Part shown: piece after piece, positions 18,831-31,802 of the stretch
How positions within the stretch are numbered: position 1 is the stretch's first letter
Layout of the letters: every line of letters starts with the position of its first letter
NCBI GenBank assembly: GCA_023634235.1
Contig: JAMKCF010000001.1
Location: 9,178,758-9,242,757, forward strand
From: Pisaster brevispinus
Taxonomy: Eukaryota > Echinodermata > Asteroidea > Forcipulatida > Asteriidae
Direction of reading: 5' to 3'
Length of the DNA stretch: 64,000 bases
The notes under the pieces: generated by a model
What the model was told of the DNA's origin: nothing
The model's database searches: none
What the model saw: the letters and a program-made list of their open reading frames with translations, nothing else
Translations under genes and position numbers: made by a program

Positions 18831-19112
18831 CTCATGTATAAAATCAACAACTTGGTGGACATCCCCAGTGACCGCTACCTGACCCCAGCAACCCGACGCT
18901 CAAGTCACTCAAATAGCAGAACCTTCATAACTCACAGTGCCCGCTTGGATATCCACAAATACGCATTCTTTCCAAGGACCATAGTAGAGTGGAATGCCCT
19001 TGATGACTCATTAGTGAATGCACCGAGCTTGAATAATTTCAAGCAACTGCTCCAATAACTTCCCATACCCCCGCACAAGCCTGGCATCATACTCTCATCG
19101 AGTCCAGCCAGT
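18831..19112 (+). mobile_element. LINE ORF2 C-terminal RT tail, right part, and LINE 3' end
   Basis: In the frame continued from 6264 it reads LMYKINNLVDIPSDRYL and TFITHSARLDIHKYAFFP, then WNALDDSLVNAPSLNNFKQ with a TAA near 19057. This is the usual last block of CR1-like LINE proteins. The sequence TCATCGAGTCCAGCCAGTTT near 19098 resembles the short hairpin 3' end of such elements. Together with 5842-6264 it forms one LINE copy split by the Polinton. Confidence 0.85.
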
Positions 19113-20145
19113 TTATGAGTGAAAGTAACAAAATGATGATTACAAGCCAGCTAAAGTGGAAATGCTCTCTCCTTCAAACAGAGCGCCAAAGTCTGAAACG
19201 GCGAGTGAATGCTCTAGAAGATAAAATATCTGAGGTTCTGAAAGAAGAGTGTTCTGCTCGATTGCACCCATGACTTCAAGCTACGAGCTATTGTGGATGA
19301 GTGTGGAGACGAGATGGGCAAGGTTCTTGGGCAAGGCAGTCCCGCAGCTTTGTTATGGGAACAGCAAAAGGAATCAGCTGTGAAGGGCAAGCAGATGCGA
19401 TGGCATCCTGCCATTATCCGATGGTGCATTGCCCTTCATAGCAAATCTTCTTCTGCATACAATATCCTTCGCCAAACTGGGTTTATTTGGCTTCCTCATC
19501 CAAGTACTCTTCACCCATACACGCATTTTGCAAATCCAACAACGGGATTCAACGCAGCCATGCTCCGAAGAATTGCCACAGACATCAATGTAGAAGGATG
19601 TCCTGACCATGAAACCAACGTATCTCTGTTGTTCGATGAGATGAAAATAAAGTCAGGATTAGTCTTTTCTGTCACGTGTGGGAAGGTTGTTGGTTTCACG
19701 GATGTGACGAGTATTGCAAACGAAGTGGCTGATTTTGAGAGGAGATTTGTCTCGGTGACAAAGAACCAACTATTGCACCCCATGTTTTGGTGTTGATGGT
19801 TCGGAAATTTTTTTGTCACTCCATGCTCCAGTGGGCTACTACCCAACTACTTGTGTAACAGGCAACCAGTTGTACCTTTGTTTGTATGAGGCGGTTCTCT
19901 TCCTGGAAACTGCAGGGTTTAAGGTACGGGCCCTGGTTTCAGATGGTACGTCCCCTAACAGGAAGTTCTACAAGCTTCATAGGAAGGACAACTCAACAGA
20001 TTTGGTTTTCAAGACAGTCAATCCATTTGCCCCAACGAGAGAAGTCTTCTTCATATGTGATGTTCCTCAAGTGATTAAAACAACCAGGAACAACTGCTTG
20101 CAGGAGATATTGGTATGCAATAACAGTGTGTTGCCCTTCATTTAA
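19113..20145 (+). pseudogene. P-element/THAP9-like transposase remnant
   Basis: A coiled-coil-like start (KCSLLQTERQSLKRRVNALE near 19160) is followed, after a stop and frame change near 19280, by WHPAIIRWCIALHSKSSSAY at about 19400. Then come NILRQTGFIWLPHPSTL and SLLFDEMKIKSGLVF (first catalytic Asp region). After another frame change near 19800 come GYYPTTCVTGNQLYL, ALVSDGTSPNRKFY (second Asp) and CDVPQVIKTTRNN. These are the RNase H-like transposase blocks of P elements and THAP9. The reading ends at 20145; a donor-like GTATGC near 20112 may mark an exon end. The THAP domain itself is not seen. It is dead because of the frame changes. Confidence 0.75.
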
Positions 20146-20572
20146 CACTGTTAATAGTTCAGTCCATTTGGGTAAACTGTCTAAATGAAACACATAAAAT
20201 GTATGCCAAACCATATCATAGGCCTTTGGTTTTAGATTTTTGCTGTAGCCTTCTGTCATAACTTTCCACAGGCTTCTTACTAAGTCGATGCTAAACTCTT
20301 GAAATTCAGGATTATCAGTGTTTGCTAGGAGGCTTGTGATCAGGCTAATTATGCAGAACACTTATGCAATTATCTGTGAAAACTGGATGGTGTTGCATTT
20401 GTTCAAGTCCTGAAGTGATGTATCTCTTGGCACTCTTCATAGCATCATCTAAAGTGAACTTTGCTGCAGGACGCTTGGCAACTGTACAGACAAGACACAA
20501 GTATTTTATCCGTGAGGCCTTCAGAAATGCAAATAAAGACACAAAGGTGTAAAATTGTGAAAATAACACCAT
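20117..20572 (-). other. Unrecognised exon-like minus-strand ORFs
   Basis: Two open minus-strand stretches read like real peptides. 20345-20572 contains KYLCLVCTVAKRPAAKFTLD. The other, 20117-20361, contains FSIDLVRSLWKVMTEGYSKN and WHTFYVFHLDSLPKWTELL. Order and composition suggest pieces of one gene, perhaps transposon-derived, inserted beside the P-like remnant. I cannot name the family and the left end may be antisense noise. Confidence 0.3.
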
Positions 20573-21375
20573 TTTTAAAAATTACACCTCGAGTCATCTG
20601 CGCATGTGTAGACTTTCAGGTTTTGTTATCCTTCAATTTCCATGACAGTACTTGAGATGAATCTGAGTTTTGCTGAAAACGACGACGTTAAGGCGGTTGA
20701 AGTCTCCACATAACCATCTATTGTTCGAAATGAAAGCCCACTAATATTAGTGGGTGTGGTTTGAAGAAACTGGTGGACGCAAGGTTTCGAACAGTATACT
20801 CTACCCGTTGTCAGTCAGTCCAAAACGTTGTGTCCACTTGTTTCTTAAAAACCATACACCATAATAATAATAAATGATATAGTATTACCACATGGCATGG
20901 TTTACACATCCTTAAAGGCACCTGGCAATGGTATTTTGTCAAAACAAAGCTTTTGTCAGTACTATCTTCATTTTTATGAGTGGAATGTGAATAAAATATT
21001 AACTAAGGTTAAAAAAAAAATGTTTTTATTTCAATTACAAATTAAGAATAGGCCTCCCTTTATCTTGACCCATGGTGGCGCTGTTCGTGACGTCAATCGA
21101 GGCGGGATATTTGAAGAAAAAATGTGTAGTCTGGCCCCGTACATTACGTCTAGGTACCTGATCAGTATGATGCGTATGCGTACACGGACGTCACCCCATG
21201 CAATCCGTGTGCGTACAGTGTACATGTACAGTGTACATGGCTCCGTGTTCATCTAGCCAGCGTCTCGCTAGCTCTCACTACGCATGTACTAGTTCCCCTC
21301 GTAGTTACTTGTGTAACACAAGTGATGAAAACACGTGTACGGACACCAGCAGTGTAATTAAAAACAGACAGCAAC
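20573..21375. other. Non-coding stretch with an 18-bp palindrome and a repeat end; likely 5' flank of the next gene
   Basis: A perfect palindrome CCCACTAATATTAGTGGG lies at 20737-20754. TTAAAGGCACCTGGCAATGG at about 20913 resembles the AAAGGCAC... ends of the MITE-like repeat seen at 33.8 kb, and its mirror GGTGCCTTTAA occurs near 37820. The last 300 bases are GC-richer, with CACGTG near 21332, and precede the ATG at 21376; they may be the promoter. Confidence 0.4.
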
Positions 21376-23064
21376 ATGGCCGAACGGGAGAATGATTCTT
21401 CAGACTCTTCATCATTTTTGCACGAATCTGACGAAATATCGCAGATTTCGTCGGCGAGTTCAGACTCGGAAAATAGTTCTAGCGGAGACGAAAGCGACCA
21501 GCAAGAGCAAGATTACGGGGAGCTCGGAGCACGACCGTATATGTTTGAGCCAGAGGGAGAGGGGAACAGCTCCCCCTCTGGATCAGAGTCCGACGAAGAA
21601 GAAAGGGATCCCGAAAACAGACTCGGAAACAACAATTGGTAAAGATAGTTATATTACTCACAAGCATAATAAGTAATGAATACTATACATGTAAATTATT
21701 ATGCAGGGAAAACACATGTTTAGACATTGTGAGCTTCTATAAAGCAAACAAGAATCAAGTGACTGTTCAATATTGACTAATGACTTGTGTGGTAACTATC
21801 TGACTTAAATCATGACATGTGTGAGGCCTCTCCCCTATATATTTAGATTATTTTTTTTTGGGGGGGACACACCAAAATGCAACCTTTGTCAGTTTGTCAT
21901 ATTATTTTCCTGTCCCCATAAGCATGATAAGGTAAGATGCCTATCCGATTTCCACTTTTTCACCATTTTGACTTCATAACCAAATAACAATCTTATTTGT
22001 TTTTAAGGGTTATGTATTTAACAATGACATGAGTGAAAAAGTGGGATCGCATATTGCATCTTTAGTTCCTTACTGGTTGTATTTTATTTCTGTTTGATAG
22101 TATTCTTTTCTGTCCTACAATTTAGCACAATTAAAGGTGTTTTTGGTGTTTCAAAGTCCAACCTTGAAATTTGAGTTCCAAAAGCAGTTCACATGGTTCA
22201 GCCAGAGTCTCGAGTACATATTGTATTTGTAGTAACTGACTATTGTAGTGGCAGAAATATATTAGTGACGTACTTTGTAATACATTGTCTACTGTTCTGT
22301 GCAGGTGCAATTGTGGGGAGTGCCAAGCCATGGCAACAGTGCCAGAGTCACAGTGCTGCCAGGAAATTGATCCTGTTCGACAGATGACAGATGACTTCGA
22401 GCTGGATATTAAGTGCATCTTGCATCATCCAGGATTTAGTGCCGTGTGCCTGAATACATGGGTATTAGACACAGCATATCTGCAATATAGACAGCAATAT
22501 GGTGGCAGGGGACAGGAGGCAACACAGAACAAGTGAGTGTTAATATACTTTGGTGAAGAGGGTATGCGGCGCCACCATTTTTCCACTGTGACCTTAGTGG
22601 GGGGGGGGGCTGTTGTGCATCTCTCTTAGTCATATACATACCCTCAATGTATAAACTGTACACAACAAATGCTACAAATAATTGTATGAAACAAGGCCAT
22701 ATTTATTCACAAAGACTGATAGATATGTGTTCACGAAAATGCGTCTCTAATCTCTAATCAGTCCAAGTTTACAAAAGTATTCGACAACATGAACACAAAC
22801 GTTAACACTTTGACGCTTGGTCTTGAGACCAGAAACGTAATAAAATGTCATGAAATAAACTTAACCCATGTTCCGTGTTTTTTGTTCTTTTACAGAAAGT
22901 ATCGCCATACAGCGTACAGACAACTGACGCGTTGGTGCTGGGGACACCTCGGAAGAATGGTTCGCGTGCCGCTTCCAGCCTGTGCTGTTCGCTGCATCAG
23001 GGCAACGTTTCCTTCTGAGGATGGGGTTTACATAGGATATAATGAAGCAGCCCTCGATTATTGA
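21376..23064 (+). CDS. P2X7 C-terminal (ballast, zinc-cysteine) domain protein, three exons
   Basis: Exon 1 21376-21638 is acidic and serine-rich (MAERENDSSDSSSFLHESDE). Exon 2 22305-22532 carries CNCGECQAM, CCQEIDPV and CILHHPGFSAVCLN. Exon 3 22896-23064 carries YRHTAYRQLTRWCWGHLG and CIRATFPSEDGVYIGYNEA before TGA. All introns are GT-AG and the phases match (2 and 2), giving about 220 residues. The cysteine/histidine pattern is that of the intracellular P2RX7 C-terminal zinc domain, found in many invertebrates without the channel part. The product is likely soluble; its role is unknown. A poly(A) signal AATAAA lies at 23485-23490. No lesions are seen. Confidence 0.8.
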
Positions 23065-24126
23065 GCAAAGAAAATTTCCTGTTACTCTTATCTGTTGAAC
23101 TACCGTACCAGTACCAGTAAATTCCATTCTAAATTTAAATCTAAACACTCTTTTCACTTCTAGTTGGTTTAAGATTTGACAAGTTTGCTCAAAATAGTAT
23201 TTATAGATCCCTGGCATGTGACCTCACAAAACACATTTTGTTCAGTCCGTCATCTTGGGGGGCAACTTTGTGTAGTAAAGTACCATAGCCTATGCAGCAC
23301 GTTTTTAAAGCATTGTGTGTGCAGTTTGAGCATTAAAAACGCGGGCATACTACTACCTGCAATTTTGACCCTCCAAATTTGCCAAAGCATGGACCATTTA
23401 ATTCAAATGCAAATAGCTTCCTTGCATGTCAAATAATTCACATTTTTATGTTGTGATAATTTGTGTAAACCTACAGATGTTCTAAATAAAACTTGTTAAA
23501 TGTAAATCAGAAAAGTCGTTCTTAAATTCATTATCATGGTCTTTTTTAATCCAACTTCAGAGTGTACATGTACCATGCCTCCTAATGAAACAGCAAAACT
23601 GTTCCAGTAGGCACCTTATCACAATATGTTTTCAATTTAGTGCCATTTTCTAAAAAACGACCCCTTCCCTCATTTTCAAACCTCTTTGTTTAGTTTTAAG
23701 AAACAATCTGATATGTTATAATAATACAAGATTCCCCCTTACCTATGATTATGTTTACTTTGGTATCAAATGAATACCAGCTCCCCACCTCCCACAGCCC
23801 AATGCATATGAAGAGTTCAGATGCAAAGGCAGCTAAAAGCCATTTCTACAAAAACTTTTTAAAAAATCGTCTTCCTATTTCATCAGTGACAAAATACATT
23901 TTAGTTTACAAGCAACAGTTGAGATTTTCTTCAGGTAGCGCAGTGACAAAACAAATTTACTGCACAAAGCAATAGGGCTGAAATATCCCTTAGAAAGATG
24001 CTGACTTCCTTAAAACTTGTTATACAGCCTCAACTGCTTCTGGACTCTTTGTGTCTATCTGTAAACCCAGGGGGTATCATGTAACCTAATTTAGCCAGTA
24101 AAATAAATTGACACTACCTGACTTGT
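23065..24126. other. No recognisable gene; 3' UTR of the P2X7-like gene then AT-rich spacer
   Basis: The first 430 bases run to the AATAAA at 23485. Beyond that I see no coding signal or clear repeat. Several peptides of 60-80 codons are open but have no composition bias or motif. Confidence 0.5.
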
Positions 24127-24268
24127 CACATGATTGAAAAAGAAACAAGTTTGTTTTTATTCAACCAACAAAACTATATAAGGGAAAAAAAGCAAGTCAC
24201 ATGATTGAAAAAGAAACAAGTTTGTTTTTATTCAACCAACAAAACTATATAAGGGAAAAAAAGCAAAT
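24127..24268. repeat. Tandem duplication, two 71-bp units
   Basis: CACATGATTGAAAAAGAAAC begins at 24127 and again at 24198. The whole 71-base unit, ending AAAAAAAGCAAGT, is repeated with at most one change (AAGT versus AAAT). Confidence 0.9.
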
Positions 24269-24566
24269 CACATCTTGCAAAACAAATATTTAGCATAGAT
24301 ACAAATGTATCACAAACTACTGTTTATAAAATTCCCTAGTCAGTTTGACTTGGAAGTTTCCTCAATCCATCAAAATCTTTCCTAATGCACAATGATTTGC
24401 TTCTGCACACAAAAATGCACAGTACATAAGGCCCACAGAAAAGTACATTTTTTCAATGATTGCTCTACACTGTATGCGCCAAGAACAAGCGATACGAGAA
24501 TGTGGATTTTGAATGATTTAGATTCAAGGATTACGGAATACAGATTAAGCAACATCAGTTCCAAAA

Positions 24567-27500
24567 CTAAGTTTGCTTGAATCTACTTTGGCGTTGAGCA
24601 ATCAGGTCTGCCTTCTTGGGGAACTTGTATTTGCTGGCAAGTGTGGGTGGAATGGGAGCCACATGAGCAGCAGGGACTAGAAAGCAGCACCGTCTGATGA
24701 CTTCTGTGAACAGGATGTTGACATACACTGTATGAAGACGAAAAAAGACATAAGCCATTGTACATAGTATTATAGCCAAATTTGCAACACCCTCGGACAC
24801 AAACACAAATCAATACAGATTTTGTTTTTTACTTTGTCACAAATTTTAGTTCTTCTTGTGTACAATGCATTTGTGGGCACCAGATATGTATTGTTTAATT
24901 CTGTTTGGCCAAATGACTATGGCATTTGACATATAGTTTTAAAAACATTTCGAAAAAAACTGCAACATTCAGGGCTGTACCCAAGATTTTCGATGGGGTG
25001 GTGCGTTTCTTCAAAATGTGGACTGCATAATATTTGTAGTGACATGTACATTGTAAAACAAAAGGTGCCAAAATGTGGAAATTTTCATACTTGGGTGGAA
25101 GCACAAGCAAACACACCTACCCCCCTGCATATGGGTATGTCATTACATCTTACTTACCAAACTGAGCTGGTTCCTTGACGGGTTGAACAGTGGCTTCCCC
25201 CTTTCTGTACTTGCGCCTTGTCACACGGAACATCGGTGTACCATCCAACTTGGTAGCTTGGGGACGATCGCTGTTCACATTATAATGCAAGGCAGCAAGA
25301 CGTAGCCTAAAGAATAAACATATTGTGATTATGTTGTGATAATTCCTTTTTTCGAGGAGCGGAGGGGTGGTGTCACCCCTGCAGTCCCACTGCGTACAGG
25401 CTTTCTAAGCAAGTTGTCAAAGTGTACCACCCCATTTGGTATATAGCATGTCTCATTTTTAAAAGTTACAACCATAATGTTTGTGTACAGAAGTTGTGAC
25501 ACATTTAGGTGGTTTACTTTTCACCAAAAATCTTTTAGCTCCACTTTCAAACAAATAACCCTCCCCACCTCCAATTCACAAACCAGGCCATGGGCCTGTA
25601 ATGTTGTAGACAAAAGATTTATTTTCCCTTTTGGTTTTGGGCTGTTTTCTTTGCCTAATGGCGAAACTGAATTTCCTTTTTATACAAAAGCAAAATGCAA
25701 CACAAAATGAATTGTGATGCCCCCTGCAACTAGAAACATGCATCTAGTTTTGGGTATTACCTAGCTGTAATTCCTGGATGTGAGAAGGACTTTGACTTGG
25801 GGGCAAACTGGTTGAGAAGGCTATGAAAGGCTTCGACAGAGGATGTCTGTGTTGTGGTAGACATCTTTCTGATATCCTTTACAAGGGTTGTCTTCTCAAG
25901 CAAGTCAGACAGCTTTTCACATGCTTCTGATCCTGTTGAAAGAACAGATAAGCAAACATAGTATTTGTTCGGCTTTAACAGTAAAATTGAACAGAAGGAT
26001 GTTAAACATCTAACTAGTGGAACTGTCAGCTTAATGGATAACAAATAAAATCACCAATATGTTTTGTGATCTCCAAGCAATAGCACAAATTGTAAATGAT
26101 GTTAATACAGACACACAGTCTTCATAACTAACAATAAAGTTGACTCTCCTCAACAACATGTACAAACTAACCGGGTTTCAACCACTTCTTCTTCCGACGC
26201 CCCAGTCGCCCATGTTCGCAACGAGGGAACAACACTGAATGCTCTCTGTGCTTGTTTTGCATATGGTTGACACAGAACGCCACTTGGCCTCTCGCAAATC
26301 TTCTTCATCGTCATTACTTGAGCTGGCGCACCAGTACACATGGTTGTTTATACTGCGTTTCCAGTCTTCAACCTCTTCAAACCCCTTCTTCTTGGCCAAC
26401 TTCTCCACCTTCTTCTTTAGTCCTGAAAAAAACCATGAAAAAAACAAACCCAAATCAACATGAGAAAACTTGTGGGTGCATGTACATAAACGGACACACA
26501 AATTAAGATACACAATATGTACAGTTTTTTTAGAAGTTTCTCTTATCACTTTGACACAGAATAGTTCTCCCACAACATAATTGGCTATAGCTCTTCACCT
26601 TGGATGTGAAATCAACTTCCAGGAGGATAACCTATATTTTTTCATCACATCTCTTTGAAGATCACCTTCTTTAAATGTAAAATTATTTGTACTGAAACTC
26701 AAAGAAATAAGCATGACACTCATAGTTTTGACTAACACTGCTGACTGTTGTAACAAAATAATCTTTATATTATATGTACATATGTACCTTTTGCAACATG
26801 CCATACATCATACATATGGCTGATCTCCGGCTCACTTTCCCTTACGTACTTGGCAAGCTGCCGATGTCGGTCCGTCACCAGCTTCTCTACATGCAGACCA
26901 GCGGAGCCCAATGATGCCATCATTCTCTTAAAGCCCTCCAGTTCCATGTGGTAGGAGCTTTTTACCTCGTTTGACTAATTAAAAAAAGAAGAAAACAGGA
27001 AAATTTAAACAAAAAAACCTTCAGATTTAAACAAATCAATAAAAATCCTTGGTTGATGCGTACAAGTTTTTTGTCTGGGTATTCAAATTGCCTGAACTTT
27101 TTCTTTAAAATGTTAGAAAACTTTACGTCAGGGGTTCTTGGGGGGGGGGGGGGGGGAGCTCACAGGCCTGTATGCCTGCTGAATTTGCTATAGGAGTGTA
27201 TGTGCCTAATGCACAGTATTTCAGTAAATACTTGTAGGAAAATGTTATATGAAGTACCACATAATAATGGGCCATTACCAATAATTGACAGGCCTTAAGT
27301 GTGCAAGTGTAAAAATTACATGTAGTTGGGTACCTGGACAACCTGGATGTCGACTATCTTCTTGATGCCTAGCTCTATGGCAGTGTAGGTACCATATTTA
27401 GCTGAATGCCCAGGGCTATCAGCACGTCCATCTCCTCCGATGGTCAAAGAGTGGCCACCTTCCTTTATCTCCTCATGGAGACGACCCAAATGCTGTCCCC

Positions 27501-29453
27501 ATACAGCTTCCACAGCTGCCAGTAGATACTTTGACTGGTGATCAGTGTATGCCCGGAGAGTGTGGGTGGCAATGCCCATACTGTTGAGACACCGCAGCAC
27601 TTGAGTCGGTCCCTGCCCACTAAACAATATCGCTGCCGAAAGAAGTAGGTTGCCGGCTGGGGTGGCTGAAAACCACGGCTGGGATTCCCACTTGCTACCT
27701 TCCTTGCATCTTCTGCAGTCCTGCATTTTTGTGAGATGTGACCCCAGAATTGGTTGAGTGTTGCTGACTCTTGATGATCCGCATCTCTGGCACTTTGCGA
27801 ACAGCTTCATCAGAGCACTTTCAAAAACTATGAATTTTCTTTCAAGGTGTGGCTCGAGATCTGTTGTCTTTTGCATGGCACTTCTTGGTGTCTTTCCTCT
27901 TCTGTTTGGGTTATAGGAAAAAACAAATGGGGTGATGATGAGTCCACATTATTGTAAAAACTCAAACTGGCAATGTGATTGGAAAACAATTTACTTTGTA
28001 CCAGTATTGCTTTATTTTTAAAAATTGTCTCCAGTATTCAATTCAGTGAATTTTGTTTTGCATTTATACCATGGGTCCTTTTGGTTGGTAAGCAGTTTGC
28101 AACAGCTAATTCTTTCTGTTAAGGAGCAATAATTAATCATGGTTCTGTTCAGCAATGGCTGATAAGAAACCCAGGTGTTTTTTTCAGTAGATGATGTTTG
28201 TGTATTACATGGTAGAATCATGGAGATTGATGGTGGAATCTAGCAATGCAAATCTACCATGTTATGTTTCAATGTTTTGAAATGTCACAGGCTGTACATT
28301 GCTAAAATTTTGTTAACACAAAACAATCCAAAGATAGTGGACTATTTGAGAGGATTCCATCCTAGGGGTAGCTCAGGTCGTAAAGCGCTGGAGCAGAGGT
28401 CTCTCTGGTTTGACTCCCGAGTAAATCAAATTGTCTTCACTAAAATTAAAATTAATTTCAAATGTTTTTCATATTGATCACAAACATGTTTCAATGTGCA
28501 TGGATTTAAATAGGGGTGCGACAAAATTGTGTATAAATGATTAACTAATAACACAGAATGTACACTTTTACTCAGGCCTGTACACTTGGGGGAGAGGGGT
28601 TCCAAATTATTCCCTCCGATATGTTGGTAGCTTTTCACAAAAAATACTCCAATTTTTCCACCATTTTCAAATCACACTGCGAGACTGACTTCACCCAATA
28701 CAGTATGGCATGTTGGCACACAATCTTTCATTATGACAATAGGCCTACCGTTTGGGTGCTCTGCTTGTGCCTGCTAGTGCTATGTCTGATGATGACGATG
28801 ATGATGATGATGTTGGTATGTACTCTGGTGAGTCACTTTTCTTTGGCTCTTCTTCCTTTGGCTCTTCTAGCTCTTCCTCTGGCACTTCTTCTAGGTCCTT
28901 CTCCGGCTCTCCTGCTGATTCTGTAAATTGTTCCGGCTTGTCTCCAGGGTTGGTCATCCTTTTCATTGGCTCGGTCTGACATCCAACGTCATGAAACTGT
29001 CTTGAATCCTGTTGGAAAATCAGTCATACATTAAATCTGACTTTACATTTTATTTGCCAAAACAGACCGCAAGTCATTATAACAGGGAGGAGGCACTTTT
29101 GGCAGGCCCTACACAGTGGTAGATGCTAAAATGGACATCACTCTGGTGGTGCATGCAGCTAGCAGACATTAGTCCTTTCTCTATGCCAAAACCAACACAA
29201 AAATATTCATCAAAGCTTTATAAAATCCATTTGTATTAGTTTTCTGCACGCCTAGGCCTACTTGTTATTATCAACAAAACGTAAAACTTTTTAAACTTAC
29301 ATCAGGTTGAGTCTCTTGATGGCTGGCCAACTCCTCATCGCCCTCATCATCGCTGCTGGACTCAGATTTACTCTGGCTTATAGGCCTGTTTGCTACGGTA
29401 ACATGTTGAGATGTACATGTTGACGTACTTGGTTTCAGTGCATCATGCAAAAC
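24567..29453 (-). pseudogene. Multi-exon DDE-type transposase-like gene (Kolobok-like), one frameshift
   Basis: Exons on minus: A 29301-29453, B 28749-29008, C 27334-27901, D 26788-26974, E about 26165-26422, F 25761-25932, G 25158-25306, H 24567-24727. Every junction is GT-AG and the phases fit. A and B encode acidic, serine-rich sequence. C has a zinc-type cluster (CQRCGS...CRRCKEG) and GDGRADSPGHSAKYGTYTAI (first Asp). D has LVTDRHRQLAKYV (second Asp) and HMYDVWHVAKG. F holds TSSVEAFHSLLNQFAPK (candidate Glu). Exon E changes frame near 26279; its third frame reads HMQNKHREHS...FPRCEHGRLGRRKKW. The family assignment is from memory. A possible 5' exon (29725-29836, ending TRSQ) also fits in phase. 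The tandem duplication at 28875 begins inside exon B. Confidence 0.65.
28361..28430 (+). repeat. tRNA-derived SINE head (pol III A and B boxes)
   Basis: TAGCTCAGGTCGTAAAGCGC at 28369 matches the A box, and GGTTTGACTCC at 28407-28417 matches the B box. The distance is too short, and no full cloverleaf forms, for a functional tRNA. The 3' part, if any, is not recognisable. Confidence 0.6.
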
Positions 29454-29975
29454 CTACAATGAGAAACCTCAATTTACCCATTTCAAAATTTTTAAATGAC
29501 TAAGAAAGCAATTTGAAGAACTATAATGCAAAGAAAACAGAAAGTATTAATGTTCTTGTAATTGTTACGTTAAGTCAATTAAGTAATTAATATCTGATAA
29601 ACCTGGCAGAATGACACTCATTTGACTTGTTTCTTTTTTTCTTCTCACACATCACGGCACAGCACTACACAACTGTCAAGTCTGTCATGATCTGCCAGCA
29701 CATGCTTACACAATGTATGCCTAACCTGCGACCTAGTTTTAGATGAAACGACAACGTAAAAAGAAGGGGAAGCATGCAAGTTTTTTTCACGATATAGGTG
29801 CAGAAGGTTCGAGTGTGGTGCCTTATGTATCAACATGATCAGCAGCTCCCCGGCCCTGGTTGTACATGTTCAACAGAAAAGGGGTACATACTACAAGTAA
29901 AGAGAACATTTGGTGCACCATTCTTACAATAATACTTATTACTAGTATTAAATACTAGCGCTCGCAATTAAATGA

Positions 29976-30008
29976 GGTCTGTGTTTGCGGCTTCGCTTGC
30001 AACAGACC
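29976..30008. repeat. Hairpin with 9-10-bp stem
   Basis: GGTCTGTGTTTGC ... GCAACAGACC forms a stem over a short GGCTTCGCTT loop. It is duplicated near 42168-42200 in copy 2. Confidence 0.6.
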
Positions 30009-31802
30009 CGTCCCCCTGAGCTGTGCGGCGTGTAGGACCGGCGCATGTACATGTACACTGGCTTTACTTCACGAGCGGTCACAACACATTTTGTCATGAG
30101 CCATGATCTTATTTCAATAAATTATATCCACATACGTACGTTGAAACTTGAATGCCTAGTATTTACAAAATCTATTTTCATTAGGGACGAATTCAAAATT
30201 AAACAAGCGGTAACTCGGGGGCAGTTTAAGAATCCCCCGAGGTAATACAGGGTAAACTCAGCCTTGCATACGAACAATAGAGTCATGAATACCCGTCAGC
30301 ACATGCTGGGTCAACTTGGTCGTAGATGGGCGACCGCGGATACAAAGAGCAATTGAACAAAAGGCCAGATTTGCGTGTGGGACTATGTAAACAAGGGATT
30401 ATCGGATTAGTTACAGCTGCCTAGGTGCTCCAATAAATGTTCTGCTGATGGATTAACAAATTATGATTATGAATGATAAGCCCAAATATTGTTATTTTAA
30501 ATGTCTAGAATCGTTCTTGTCTACCAAATTGTTCTTTAGTTCATTTTTTAAGCGGTCAAAATCGTCCACTGAACATCAAGTTTACCTATTAAAACGATAC
30601 CCAACAATATTTTATTGAAGGTTTGTCGTGTCCATACACCATCCGCTTCCTCCAAACTGAATATACCACTATAATTAATAAACATACATGTATTTCTTTG
30701 GATATTTTGAACCCTGAATTCACAGGGCTGAAGACGGACGAAAACACTTTGTCGTTTCTGATACTGTTTATAAGTACTTAATTACGTCTCATTTGTTTTC
30801 TTCAAAAATTTTAAGGTTTAGATTTTCAACCAAATGAAGAGATACCACAACCATGATAGACTGCTGATGAAGCAACGTATATAATTCAACTTGGAGCTGC
30901 AGCAGGTCAAGGTTTACCTACAACCTTATGTGGGGTCACTTGCTATGAAAACAAAACAAAACAACACAAACAATTGCTATTATTATTCTCGTCGGCGGAT
31001 TTGTTTTATTATTTCTTATTATGTATCGTTGTCTTCTTTGCAGTTGCAGACACACATTAACAAGAATTGATTGACAATCAGAGTAGATATATGAGAGTCT
31101 CTGTTTTTTTTTAATATATACATATATGATATAAAGTTAATATTAAAGAAAAACATCAATAAATGTAATGTGATTTTTAATGTTTTAATTTCGTATTGTA
31201 CATTGCGCCTTTGAACAGCGTTTCACTTAAAGTTTGAGCCTTCAATTTTGGTTGTCTCTTTTTCTAACTTTCTTGTTTGTTCTCTGAATTTTTAAACATT
31301 GCAATGTATATTTTTTGCTTCTTGGTAATATTGGTAATATGCCTCTCTTTGGTTCACTTTTTCATTGTATATTGTCATGCGCCTTGAACAGCGTTGTCTG
31401 GAATTGGCGCAATTTTCCGGTCAATTTCATCAAAAATCCATTCATTTTAACTTCTGGCTCATTTCATTTAGTTTGAAAACGAATGCTCCGTTGAATCAGC
31501 ATTCAAAAAAGTAAGCAGCAAGACGTGGTCAACCATTCAATTTCATTTATGCATTCAAATTCAAATTCTATGTTATGTGCTTTCTAAAAAAACGCAAACT
31601 AGCAGCAAGACCATGTTCGCTTCGGTGAGTCTTAATTTGAATGCGTCAATTGTAAATGGGTAGTAGAAAATCAACTTTTAAAGAATGGTCAAAGTTTAGT
31701 CTTGAATGCCTTTAAATGAAATTGAATGCAATAAGAGCTAAAAAGAAACCCTAGTTTGGGCAATCTTTTGCAAAATAAAAACTACTACCATCGGTCTAAA
31801 CT

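Noticed and set aside
24127..24268. Terminal repeat of a transposon
   Set aside because: The two 71-bp units are directly adjacent and direct, so a local tandem duplication explains them.
28361..28430. tRNA gene
   Set aside because: A and B boxes are present but too close, and no complete cloverleaf or acceptor stem forms; it fits a SINE head.
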